The notes under the pieces were generated by a model, which ran no database searches, was not told the origin of the DNA, and was given only the letters and a program-made list of their open reading frames with translations. A stretch of DNA of 64,000 nucleotides, taken from Macrolepiota albuminosa (Eukaryota > Basidiomycota > Agaricomycetes > Agaricales > Agaricaceae). A program made the translations under genes and the position numbers. Location of the stretch: the NCBI GenBank assembly GCA_027475525.1, contig JAMWFC010000073.1, positions 521,791-585,790 on the forward strand. The letters are read 5' to 3'. Positions 11,371-20,774 of the stretch are shown here, piece after piece (within the stretch, counting starts at the first letter, position 1; every line of letters begins with the position of its first letter).

Positions 11371-12082
11371 ATGCCTGCTCTGACTTTTCAGGATAACTGG
11401 GGCTGCCAATTAATAGCTTACGTGTTCGATGCAGTGTAAGTATATGTCTTCAACGTTTGTTTCCTTTCCTTTACCGACGCGTTAGGATATATGGCATGGG
11501 AGCTGTAATTTCCCTACCAGCTCTCTTGATCGTCCAGGTCTAATACTTCAAAATTAGCTTCTGGTGATGCAGTACTTTCGCTCACACAGTAAGAGCGACA
11601 GCGCCTTGATTAGGCTTTCAGTGAGTTTCATTGACTGGCTTTGTATTTCTCTCCTTTATCAATATGTTTGTAGGTTGCACTCATTTTGTAGGGCAGACAA
11701 TCAAATTTTCTTTTTCCTGGATGAGCTAACTTTGGGAAGCATATTTGCGACACTACAATTGGTTTTTCTGAGCCACCAAATTTACACCGACTTCATCACC
11801 TGGTTTGCAATCCCAGAAAATCTGGACATCATTACATTGTATGTTTCGAACAGTATACTGGTTTGTCTATCCGTTTTCTAACTTGCTTGAAGCTCGGCTG
11901 CTGCTCAACTGCCCGTGATTGTATGTTTTCCTTTTCTGAAAGATTCTTTCTCATGTCAATAAAATATTTAGTACATGACAGCTTTTACTGCTCAACAGTG
12001 AGTGTTATTTTTTAAAGTTTCCTTTTTTTCACCAAATTCATCTTTTCCGAGGTTCTTTGTGAGCCGAATCTGGATTTGTAAG
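11371..12082 (+). pseudogene. 5' part of a DUF6534-type membrane protein gene, broken by a gypsy insertion
   Basis: The ATG at 11371 opens MPALTFQDNWGCQLIAYVFDA. An intron at 11436-11485 (GTAAGT...GTTAG) joins this in frame to VIYGMGAV. After one more probable intron comes YFRSHSKSDSALIRLSV. Hydrophobic segments follow, with ADNQIFFFLDELTLGSIFATLQL and HQIYT (11640-11790). This order (short N-terminus, YGM..., YFR.S..D, helix, LDELTLG, further helices) is that of basidiomycete DUF6534 seven-helix-like membrane proteins, whose function is unknown. A TAA before YFRSHS and other frame problems suggest either unrecognised introns or decay. The gene continues after the gypsy element at 20775. Confidence 0.65.
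12078..12082. repeat. Target-site duplication GTAAG, left copy
   Basis: GTAAG directly precedes the TG of the 5' LTR. An identical GTAAG directly follows the 3' LTR at 20775-20779. Confidence 0.95.
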
Positions 12083-12312
12083 TGTAACGGTCGTGACCCA
12101 TTTTGTTACTCTCCTTATTGACCCTTACCTTCGTTAGACTCTATCTTGTGATTACAGCAGCTACCGGGTATTCTATTGCCGAGACTATATAAACTAGTAC
12201 AGTGTTAGAGTACAGTAGCTTCTTCCCAATCATCAGGACTTAACCCGGTTCTATCGGTTGCGTGAAGATCCTCTTAGCTTGTGGTAACACCGTCACAGAC
12301 GCTGTTCTCACA
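12083..12312 (+). repeat. 5' LTR of the young gypsy
   Basis: 230 bp, starting TGTAACGGTCGTGACCC and ending ACGCTGTTCTCACA. It differs from the 3' LTR by T/C at a CpG (TTTTG versus TTTCG) and by C/A (GGACTTA versus GGAATTA). Confidence 0.97.
12186..12193 (+). promoter_or_regulatory. TATA box of the gypsy LTR
   Basis: TATATAAA in the middle of the 5' LTR, preceded by GAGAC. It is repeated at the same place in the 3' LTR and is a likely Pol II promoter for the element. Confidence 0.65.
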
Positions 12313-12441
12313 TATTTTGAACCCCTCAAAAGTCCTAACTACTAGCTTGCTATCTGACTCTCGTGTCTTGGCCTCCCTCAGTCTGATCAACTGCGGGCAT
12401 CCAACCTCGTGAGTCACAAATTCTAAAACCTTTTATTAACA

Positions 12442-15400
12442 ATGTCTACCAGATACCCCCGTCGAACCGTAACAACAGGAGGACCTGTACGACGACTCAG
12501 CCCTACTGCAGTACGTAACACGGGACCTTTGCCGCGCTTTGGGACGCTGAAAACAGACCATGTGCCTTATTCCGCGAGTGGTGACGACCCCGCGATGCCC
12601 ACTGAAATAAGTGTGGATGCCGCTGAGCCAAAGGCCAGTGAGGAAGCCCAACCCGTGGAGAGGGATGGCCCAGAGGAATCTAGTGCAACTAGTTCCCCGT
12701 CAGATGACGACGAGCAGGACGGATTCCATACCGTAGATAATATAGACGATACTATAAACATTCCTACCCCGAATAATAACCTGCTCCGCGACAATTCAAT
12801 TCGCGAGATGGAAGAAACCTTAGCTGAAGCAAGGAGCCATTTGACTGATGCAGAGCGTGAACGCGTCGACAGAAGGATGGAAATGGTAACATCCAACGAT
12901 ATACAGGCTCAAGACAACGCTGGGGAACCCCACGATAAGGGAAAGGGGGTGGACCCCAGGAACTGGGGAGATATCGATCTCAATGAGATCGAAATTAACC
13001 TCCAGACACAGAAGGAGTTGCTCACCAAGTACAACAAGAAACTCAACCGTGAACATCAGCAACGCACTACCGAACTTGAGCACCATGCCCAAGACGTCGA
13101 CCCTGAAACGATCGACGATGGCGGCGAAACTGCCCATGAGGAGGAAGTTTCTGATGCAGCGGGCAAACACGAAGTTTCTCGTAAAGACATGTTGAAATAC
13201 CTACATAACAAAAAGAAACTGGAACGCGAGATAAAAAAACTCCGTCAAAGAGAGGGAACCTCTCACCAAAAACGTAAGGAACGTGCAGGATCTGAGCCTC
13301 TCTCGGGAGAAATGGCCGCCCTTATTCAAAAGGTGGCCGAAGGTTTGAAGAACAAGCACAAATATAAGCGTGCCGATAACCATAATAAACTGAAGTCAAG
13401 TAAGTTATTGGCCACAGATCCAATAACCCAAATCACCAGCAAAAGCGCCCTAGGACAAGCTTTCGAGCGACTGGGAAAGCACCAGGGGCCCCGGAAATAT
13501 GACTTTGGCGATGGGTCGTCCGATTCTTCCGCCGTGAGTGGATCAGACTCGGACTCGAGCTCAGACTCATCATCCCACCCTCAGGGACGTCATCGTGCCC
13601 GCAGATCAAAGCATAAATCAACGCAGCGTTCAACTATAAAACCCACTCCACCTGAGAAGTATGATGGCAGGGTGGATGTACGTGCCTTCCACCGATTCCT
13701 AACTCATGGAACAGCATATGTTAAGTACGGATATGTCGAAAGGAAACGTCAGGTCATAGTACTATCTGAGTTCTTAACGGGAAAAGCTTACACTTTCTAT
13801 ACACGACGTGTGGCGTTTGAACCTGAGAAATGGTCGATGAGAAAGTTTTTCATTGAGCTCTTCAACTACTGCTTCCCCATTGATTTTCGAAGCCAGCAGA
13901 GGGAAAAGCTAAATAGCTTAAGTCAAGGACAAAAGTCCGTAAGAGAGTACGTTGCTGACCTTGATGAGCTCTTTACCATTGTGGGAGCTGACAGCCAACG
14001 AGCCTGCGTTGTAAAACTGTTCAATGGACTTAGACCATCCCTTCATAAAGCGCTGTTACGTGCTCACCTGAACCCTGAATACAGCTCATGGAATGAGATT
14101 GTTCGTGAAGCTGAATACCAAGAGTTAGCAGACAACGTAGAGTTCCGTGACTCAGCTGGTCATAACGGAACCCAGCGTTCAGGCCATGCATCGCGCCACT
14201 CCCAAAGCTCCCAAGCTCCCAGAACGCACAAGGGACAGCTCAAGGAGGGAAAATCTTCCCACTCGTCCCGTCGAGCGCGAAATTTTAAATCTGGACACGG
14301 GAAAAAGACAAACAATGTCCCCGGTGCATCGTCAAACTACAACGGGGCGAGTGGATCCAACAGTCATAAGTGGAAGGCCAAGGGTGGTAAGAAATCAGAT
14401 TCGAAACAACCTGCAGATCAGCAGAATACTCCTCTAAGTAAGGAGGAAAAGGAGGAATACCGCGCTGCAAATAAATGTTTCTGCTGCGGCCAGGAAGGGC
14501 ACTTTGCTCGAAATTGTCCGACTAAGGGTCAGGCAAGGTCCAATAGTGGGAAACCACCAGGAATAAGCGCCTTCGGGATCCAAGTAGATCTCGACCGAAC
14601 AGAGCAAAGGCGTGTTGACAGCCTTGGAGAGACGACTGAGCTCTCCATCGGAATGATGTCCATTAACTCACCTGATGACCAAGAATATAATAGCGAGGGA
14701 GATCCCATCCCTGACCTGCAATCAGTAACTGACTCAGACTCCAGGTGGGACGAGAAAGAACATACATCTGCTAATATGTTCGTAGAAGTAAATGACTATG
14801 GCGACGAAACGCTACTCGCGCCACCGTCAGAGTTTGACCAAAAATATTGGATGCCCATAGAATCAGCCGAAGAAAAACTTGCTATGCTAGACATTAATTC
14901 AAAGCGTAAGAATTTGGGGAACGCAGCCTGTAATAAGCTAGAAGAAATGCTCGAAAGCATGCAACCTTACCCCGGTGATCCCGCAAATGTTCTACAGTTT
15001 AGAGGGAGGCGGTTCGTGGCTACTCCCACCTCTCACAATGAAATCATGGTCCATGATAGAGTTTTCAATGAGTTTGAGATAGTAAACACATCCAAGGTTG
15101 AACAACGGCACTTTGAAATAGGAGACTGGTATGCAAGGATTCGCTGTCAGCGAACTGGGGCGCCGTATACAAATAAAACATTCTATCAGACTTGCCTGAT
15201 TGTGGACGTTACAGCCTGGAATGCAAAGCGTGTGCTTGAAGCTGGGGCCCCCTACCCATATGACGATGATAGCCAAACTCATAAGTATCATCGTTTTGAG
15301 GTAATACTGGACGGAGACACATACTTGGTGTATGATCGTCACCTAGGGTTTCGCACAGAACTGAGTACTTGGTGGATAAAGAATGAGCGCTTTGACATTG

Positions 15401-16014
15401 TTCAGTGGTACCGAAAGCAGATCATGAGATCCTTCGAAAAATTAGAAAAGGAGGCATACACACCCCCCTATGACCCCCTGTATGACATATCGAGCTTGTT
15501 TGATGAGCCGGTGGATGCGTCTCCCAAAGCCGTAAACACTGAATACGACCTCGACTTGTTGAGAACTTGGCTGTCAGCTGCGGGCCGACTTCGAATCGAA
15601 GCCGAGAATGGTCGCCTTCATGTGGTAGAGCTGAATGGCCAGCAGATACCTGCAGGCACTTACCCGTCTCTGCAACGTAATGCAGCGTGCACCAAAGATC
15701 CATCCAGATTGATTCCAAAGCTGCTAGTCATAGTAGTACAGGTGAACGGTCATCCAGCCAGGGCATTGGTAGACTCAGGATCATTAGGAGATTTCATCTC
15801 GAGTACTTTGGCTCAGCAGCTGAATATTCAAAAGAAGGAGCTCACCTCGCCTGTACCAGTTCAGTTAGCCATACAGGGATCTTGCTCACGCATAAACTTC
15901 GGAGCCACCGCTCAACTGAAATATCAGTCCATTTCCGAACCACGTTATTTTGACGTTATAAACCTATCTGGATACGACCTCATCCTCAGCACCCCATTTC
16001 TTTTCCAACATTGA
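12442..16014 (+). CDS. Gypsy Gag and protease (first open segment of Gag-Pol)
   Basis: 1190 codons from an ATG 130 bp after the LTR. Residues about 100-300 are acidic and coiled-coil-like (several EREIKKLRQ-type stretches), and about 350-390 is a Ser/Asp run. About 395-570 is the retrotransposon gag capsid-like domain (YDGRVDVRAFHRFLTHG, then FNGLRPSLHKALLRAHL). A zinc knuckle begins at residue 679 (CFCCGQEGHFARNCP, a complete CCHC). A pepsin-type protease follows with its catalytic Asp at about residue 1111 (ALVDSGSLGDFIS). The segment ends at a TGA (16012-16014) shortly after the protease motif PFLFQH. Reading on in the same frame leads straight into RT, so the stop looks like a mutation and not the natural end. 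Confidence 0.93.
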   Translation: MSTRYPRRTVTTGGPVRRLSPTAVRNTGPLPRFGTLKTDHVPYSASGDDPAMPTEISVDAAEPKASEEAQPVERDGPEESSATSSPSDDDEQDGFHTVDNIDDTINIPTPNNNLLRDNSIREMEETLAEARSHLTDAERERVDRRMEMVTSNDIQAQDNAGEPHDKGKGVDPRNWGDIDLNEIEINLQTQKELLTKYNKKLNREHQQRTTELEHHAQDVDPETIDDGGETAHEEEVSDAAGKHEVSRKDMLKYLHNKKKLEREIKKLRQREGTSHQKRKERAGSEPLSGEMAALIQKVAEGLKNKHKYKRADNHNKLKSSKLLATDPITQITSKSALGQAFERLGKHQGPRKYDFGDGSSDSSAVSGSDSDSSSDSSSHPQGRHRARRSKHKSTQRSTIKPTPPEKYDGRVDVRAFHRFLTHGTAYVKYGYVERKRQVIVLSEFLTGKAYTFYTRRVAFEPEKWSMRKFFIELFNYCFPIDFRSQQREKLNSLSQGQKSVREYVADLDELFTIVGADSQRACVVKLFNGLRPSLHKALLRAHLNPEYSSWNEIVREAEYQELADNVEFRDSAGHNGTQRSGHASRHSQSSQAPRTHKGQLKEGKSSHSSRRARNFKSGHGKKTNNVPGASSNYNGASGSNSHKWKAKGGKKSDSKQPADQQNTPLSKEEKEEYRAANKCFCCGQEGHFARNCPTKGQARSNSGKPPGISAFGIQVDLDRTEQRRVDSLGETTELSIGMMSINSPDDQEYNSEGDPIPDLQSVTDSDSRWDEKEHTSANMFVEVNDYGDETLLAPPSEFDQKYWMPIESAEEKLAMLDINSKRKNLGNAACNKLEEMLESMQPYPGDPANVLQFRGRRFVATPTSHNEIMVHDRVFNEFEIVNTSKVEQRHFEIGDWYARIRCQRTGAPYTNKTFYQTCLIVDVTAWNAKRVLEAGAPYPYDDDSQTHKYHRFEVILDGDTYLVYDRHLGFRTELSTWWIKNERFDIVQWYRKQIMRSFEKLEKEAYTPPYDPLYDISSLFDEPVDASPKAVNTEYDLDLLRTWLSAAGRLRIEAENGRLHVVELNGQQIPAGTYPSLQRNAACTKDPSRLIPKLLVIVVQVNGHPARALVDSGSLGDFISSTLAQQLNIQKKELTSPVPVQLAIQGSCSRINFGATAQLKYQSISEPRYFDVINLSGYDLILSTPFLFQH

Positions 16015-17985
16015 GTCACTTTTGGCATAAACCCTCCACGAATAATTGTCGGCTCGCCCACGTCAGTGCCACTGGAGGGACCTGGGATCACACAGCTTGC
16101 TTCCCGGTCGATGAAATTGTACGAACAAGACCTGGACGTAGTTCGTGAAGAGTTACGTCAATATGCGGCCCCCATATGCAGATCGGCAAGTGACACACCT
16201 CTTCCTCCGCTCAGAGTTATTAACCACACTATTGACCTGATTGATCCTAATAGGATCTATCCGTGGTGTCCGTCTCGCTGCCCAGAGGCCATGAGGAGTC
16301 AGTGGACGGAAAAGGGGGACGCATATCTGAAGAATGGACAATGGAAAATCACCAGTCGTGGAAACACAGTTCCAATGATGCTCATACCAAAGCCCTCACA
16401 ACCCGGGGAGCCTCCACGGCTACGAACTGTGTTCGATCTCAGGGCACGGAACGCCAACACAGTAAAGAGGTCCTCATCTCTTCCCGATATTGATGGCATC
16501 CTTCGGAGAGTAGCGAGAGGTAAATACCGATCAATACTAGATGGAAAGGATGCTTACGAGCAGATTCGCATTATACCAGAACATGTGGAGCGCAGTGCAG
16601 TTACTACACCTGACGGAAACATGGTTAGCAATATCATACAGCAGGGAGATTGTAACGCGCCCGCTACGTATCAAGCACTAATGAATCACATTTTTTCTGC
16701 ACACATTGGTCGATTTATGGACGTATATCTCGACAATATTATTATATACTCTCAAACACTTAAGGAACATATTGAGCATGTTAGAATTGTCATTGACATC
16801 CTGAAAAAGGAAAAGCTATACCTCGGAAAGGATAAGCTCCGATTTCTGTGCCATGAAATGAAGGTCCTAGGTCGCGTCGTGAGTGATCGGGGTATCAGCA
16901 TGGACCCAGATAAGGTGGATGCTCTTACCAGATGGAAGACCCCGACGAATCGAGACCTCCTCCGTGGTTTTCTGGGAGCGGCTGGATATCTTGCCGACGA
17001 CATCGACAGAGTTAGGATCCCTATGGGGATACTACATGGATTGACTGGAGATACAGTCCCATTCCGATGGGAACATACTCATCAGCGCGCCTTTGAGGAC
17101 ATAAAGAGATTGGCAGTCACCTGCCGTGAACATCATCGAGTACCGTTGGATTATAGTACAGATGCGCCTCCCATCAATGTCATCACGGATGGATGTGGAA
17201 CCGGAATTGCTGGCGTAATTAGTCAAGGGACGGACTGGCGTAAAGCTAAAGTAGCTGCCTTTTATTCCACAAAGCTAAACTCAGCCCAGCAAAATTACCC
17301 AGTACACGAGATAGAAATGCTGGCTGGAGTCGAAACCATGTTGAGATACAGGGATATCCTCCAAGGTATTAAGTTTACTTGGTATACAGACCACAAAGGT
17401 CTGATACACCTGCTTAACCAGGAAAATCTTTCGGGACACCAGGCCCGCTGGCTGGAAAAGCTGTCCGAATTTGATTTTGAAGTAGTTTACGTGCCGGGAG
17501 TTGAAAATATACTTTCGGACTCCCTGTCCAGGTTATACTCCTACGATGAACCCGGCACAGTACGTGCTCGGGGAGAATATACTTATCATGATGTAATAGA
17601 TAATGACTCATTGAGTAATCACCTCATATTGATGCCAGTACTGGTCGAAATGGAGGGCGAGAGCGTGTCATTATTGGATACTACCCCTGTAACTGGGACA
17701 GATAGATTAAAAGATAATCACCTAGAAACGAGTCAGGGCAATAAGCAATCAGCCCAGGCACTTACAGAGGCACCAAAGAATGATGGTCCCTCTAAAAATC
17801 GAACTTACCAACGGAGAACCATACCTCCGGCAGAAACAGGCCGGGCAGAAACGTCCAAGGAGTTTGCGGTGAGAATGACAAGAAATTTCGTGCTGAAAGG
17901 CCCTCAGCAACGAAAGGAGGGCGAGGGTGAGACACATAAGAGACTCACTATCTGGATCCCAGCGAAAGAAAGAAACCTGGAATGA
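16015..17985 (+). pseudogene. Gypsy reverse transcriptase and RNase H (second open segment)
   Basis: Same frame as Gag-protease, with no ATG at its start, so it depends on readthrough. RT motifs in order are TVPMMLIPKPSQPG, VFDLRARN, SILDGKDAYEQIRI, and the active-site box VYLDNIIIYS at about 16723-16752. The second catalytic Asp of YxDD is Asn (codon AAT at 16735-16737), a G-to-A type change expected to abolish polymerisation. RNase H follows at about 17180-17520 (VITDGCGTGIAGVISQG, HEIEMLAG, YTDHKGLIHLL, ending in YVPGVENILSDSLSR). A TGA at 17983-17985 closes the segment inside the Arg/Glu-rich linker that leads to integrase. Confidence 0.9.
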
Positions 17986-19797
17986 GAACGTGAGCGTGAA
18001 CTAGCGAATCGTTCTCAACAGTTGCACCAAACAATTGAAGCTATTAACCCCATAACATTGAGTGAACTAATGGCTGGAGGGTGAGAGCCGATTGACCTCT
18101 TGGAAAACATTTGAGGAAAATATAACGAGGACACGACATTGTTGATAGTGGTAGAAAAGCCACGGGAGCACAAAAACTTTGAGTATACTGAAGACAAGTT
18201 ACTTTATCTGAGCTTAAACGGAAAGAGAGTATTATGCATACCTGACATTAAGGTCAATGGCCGGAATGTACGTGAGATAGTAATCTCAGAAGCTCACACA
18301 ATGTTAGCACACTTAGGAGCTCGTAAGACACTAACGTACCTACGTGACAATGTATGGTGGAAATGCATGAGTAGCGACGTACATGCTTTCTGTGAGTCTT
18401 GCGTTATATGCGCACATAGTAAGCCGTCAAACCACAAACCTTATGGAATACTAAACCCTCTACCAGTCCCAACTCAACCCTGGGAGGTTATCGGAATCGA
18501 TTTTGTAGGACCCCTACCGGAATCGAAAGACCGCGATGCAGTTTACAACTCTCTAACTGTAATAATAGATCATCTAACGGCAATGGTCCATTTAATTCCA
18601 AGTCGTACCAGCTATACAGCTAGAAACATTGCTGAATTAATATTTGCAGAAATATATAAATTACATGGACTACCAAAAGCGATAGTTAGTGATCACGACT
18701 CATACTTCACGAGCATATTTTGGTCACACTTACATGAATTGATCGGTACACAGCTCAAGATGTCGAGTGCATATCACCCTGAGTCAGATGGAGCGACAGA
18801 GCGTGCCAACTGTACTGTAACGCAAATGATCAGACAGTGCGTAAGTCCAAATCAGCGGGACTGGGTGGCGAAATTACCTGCAATAGAATTCGCCATCAAT
18901 AGTGCCCGCTCTGAGAGTACTGGCTATTCTCCGTTCTTCCTGAATTATGGAAGAATGCCTAGGATGATGGTATGGGACTCAGCCCCAAAAAATGAGTACC
19001 CAGGCGTACGAGTATTTGCTCAACGATTGAAGTCTGCGATTTTTGCGGCACATGATAGCATACTCGCTGCTCGAATTAAACAAACTCGAAACGCAAATAG
19101 GAAAAGAATTCCGGTCCCATTCAAAGAGGGAGATTTTGTCTACATGTCAACTGAGAATATGACATTTCCCAAGGGCTTAGCATGTAAGCTGATCCCCAAA
19201 TTTGTGGGTCCTTATTTACTTCTCAAGGACTTTGGAAACCATTCGTTCCGAGTTCAACTTCCCTCTCACATGAGACAGCACGGAATCCATAACTCATTTC
19301 ATGCGTCCCTACTAAGGATACACCATCTGAATGATGACAGGAGGTTTCCCGGTCGGCTATACTCCCAGATCGTTGCCGAATTTGAGACTGATCAGGACCA
19401 GGAGTGGGCAGCTGATAAGATAATAAATCATGCAGGGTCAAAAGGTACTGCAATTTTCGAGGTACTATGGCGTGCTGGAGATAAAACTTGGTTACCCTAT
19501 GATCAAGTCCGGGAATTGGATATTTTATCTCCGTATCTTGAGGCCCTTAATGTAGAAACAATTCACGAGCTTCCAGAAGGAACGGGGACACCCCCCCTGG
19601 ATGATCCTCAAGTCTTTCTTGGGTCAATCACTCCAGAACATTTAAATACCTCCAGCAACCAACTCAGCCCATCAGCCACTTTATCGAACTCACCACTAAC
19701 CGTCGGCCTACAAATCACCTTATGTCGCACCGACCAAAAAACCACTACACCCCCCATCCCTGCCTCACCAAACGTCCCGATGGCTTTGTGCAGCTAA
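17986..19797 (+). pseudogene. Gypsy integrase with chromodomain-like tail (third open segment)
   Basis: Same frame again, after TGA codons at 17983, 18082 and 18112. The longest open part (18115-19797) has no ATG at its start, so it belongs to the polyprotein. The N-terminal zinc finger has two His and CESCVICAHS (about 18295-18420). The DDE core shows IGIDFVGPLPES (Asp codon about 18499), IVSDHDSYFTSIFW and SAYHPESDGATERAN, so all three acidic residues are present. The C-terminal region ends in a degenerate chromodomain, FEVLWRAGDKTWLPYDQV (about 19458-19511). The frame closes with TAA at 19795-19797 after overlapping the start of the next ORF by 76 bp. Confidence 0.9.
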
Positions 19798-20384
19798 CCT
19801 CTGTTGATCCAAACATCATCATTCACCCGGCTCAGTTGTTAAAATTCCTCGAATACGACAATGAGGTACGCCATCGTCGAGTTACTGCTGCTACCGTTGA
19901 GCCCGCCGGGTACGAATCCTTTGCCGTCGCCTATAACACCACTAAGGGGGACAACCCTTGTGAGTTTATCACCCGCGACCCCATCACCGGGGATTGGAAC
20001 TACGACAATTTCCCTATTCCGCGTTCTGTTATCACCTTCCCCTACCTCGATCCTCGTTACTCCGAACTACGTGCTTTCGGGATCCTCGACGACAAAGGAG
20101 AAATCGACACTTATGCCTGGGCCAGTCTGAAGAACGCCCTACTCCGCCCTCACCGTGAGGCGGTCCATAATCAGGCCCAATCGGAGACCCGTCGAAGGGA
20201 GAAGGAATTCAAAAAGCGCCGCCTTGAGGATGCTAAGCCCGACGGATTCGAGTTACCCTCATTCGTCACGGACAGCAAGAAGAAGCGCGCACGTAAAACA
20301 CCCCCTGCATCCCCCACTGTCGACCCTCTGACCGCTCTCGAGGAGATGACCATCGATTCCGCATTCTTCGAGACCGTCGCTTAA
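19722..20384 (+). CDS. Third ORF of the gypsy element, function unknown
   Basis: 220 codons from an ATG that overlaps the end of integrase in another frame (-1/+2), ending 160 bp before the 3' LTR. The protein has no signal peptide, no membrane helix and no Cys-rich motif, so it does not resemble an envelope protein despite the env-like position. It contains a conserved-looking core (ITFPYLDPRYSELRAFG, about residues 104-120) and two basic clusters near the C-terminus (FKKRRLED and KKKRARK) that look like nuclear localisation or nucleic-acid-binding segments. The frame is intact although gag-pol has four stops. I do not recognise the family. Confidence 0.75.
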   Translation: MSHRPKNHYTPHPCLTKRPDGFVQLTSVDPNIIIHPAQLLKFLEYDNEVRHRRVTAATVEPAGYESFAVAYNTTKGDNPCEFITRDPITGDWNYDNFPIPRSVITFPYLDPRYSELRAFGILDDKGEIDTYAWASLKNALLRPHREAVHNQAQSETRRREKEFKKRRLEDAKPDGFELPSFVTDSKKKRARKTPPASPTVDPLTALEEMTIDSAFFETVA

Positions 20385-20532
20385 TCATCGGAGACATTAG
20401 TAACTTCCCGCCTTTCAAGAGGCCTTGCGTTCGAATCCCGCACTCTCCTTTATTTCTGATTTTTTGATCACGATCACTTCACCCTAAAAATTTCTTCAGT
20501 TACTCTTAGGCATCCCTACCCGTTCCCGATAC

Positions 20533-20544
20533 CTGGAGGGCGTA
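20533..20544 (+). other. Possible weak polypurine tract of the gypsy
   Basis: CTGGAGGGCGTA lies directly before the TG of the 3' LTR. The GGAGGG core is the only purine run at the place where plus-strand priming is expected. Confidence 0.35.
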
Positions 20545-20774
20545 TGTAACGGTCGTGACCCATTTCGTTACTCTCCTTATTGACCCTTACCTTCGTTAGA
20601 CTCTATCTTGTGATTACAGCAGCTACCGGGTATTCTATTGCCGAGACTATATAAACTAGTACAGTGTTAGAGTACAGTAGCTTCTTCCCAATCATCAGGA
20701 ATTAACCCGGTTCTATCGGTTGCGTGAAGATCCTCTTAGCTTGTGGTAACACCGTCACAGACGCTGTTCTCACA
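20545..20774 (+). repeat. 3' LTR of the young gypsy
   Basis: 230 bp, identical to the 5' LTR except at two positions, and followed by the right-hand target copy GTAAG (20775-20779). Confidence 0.97.

Larger units (their letters stand above)
12083..20774 (+). mobile_element. Young full-length Ty3/gypsy retrotransposon with a third ORF
   Basis: The 8692-bp element has 230-bp TG...CA LTRs that differ at only two positions and perfect GTAAG target duplications. The order is LTR, gag, protease, RT, RNase H, integrase with a chromodomain-like tail, an extra 220-codon ORF, LTR. Gag and pol share a single frame from 12442 to 19797, interrupted by four TGA codons. No PBS complementary to a tRNA 3' end (TGG...) was seen after the 5' LTR, where the sequence reads TATTTTGAACCCC, so priming may use an internal tRNA segment or self-priming. 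Only the purine run GGAGGG precedes the 3' LTR as a possible polypurine tract. It sits inside a DUF6534-type host gene. Confidence 0.97.

Noticed and set aside
16012..16014. TGA between protease and RT as a programmed readthrough signal, as in some retroelements
   Set aside because: Three further TGA codons interrupt the same frame, and copia, DIRS and mariner relics carry the same kind of stop, so mutation is simpler. Sister copies would decide.
18082..18139. Integrase as a separately translated gene
   Set aside because: There is no ATG at the start of the open segment, and it is in the same frame as the upstream pol segments.
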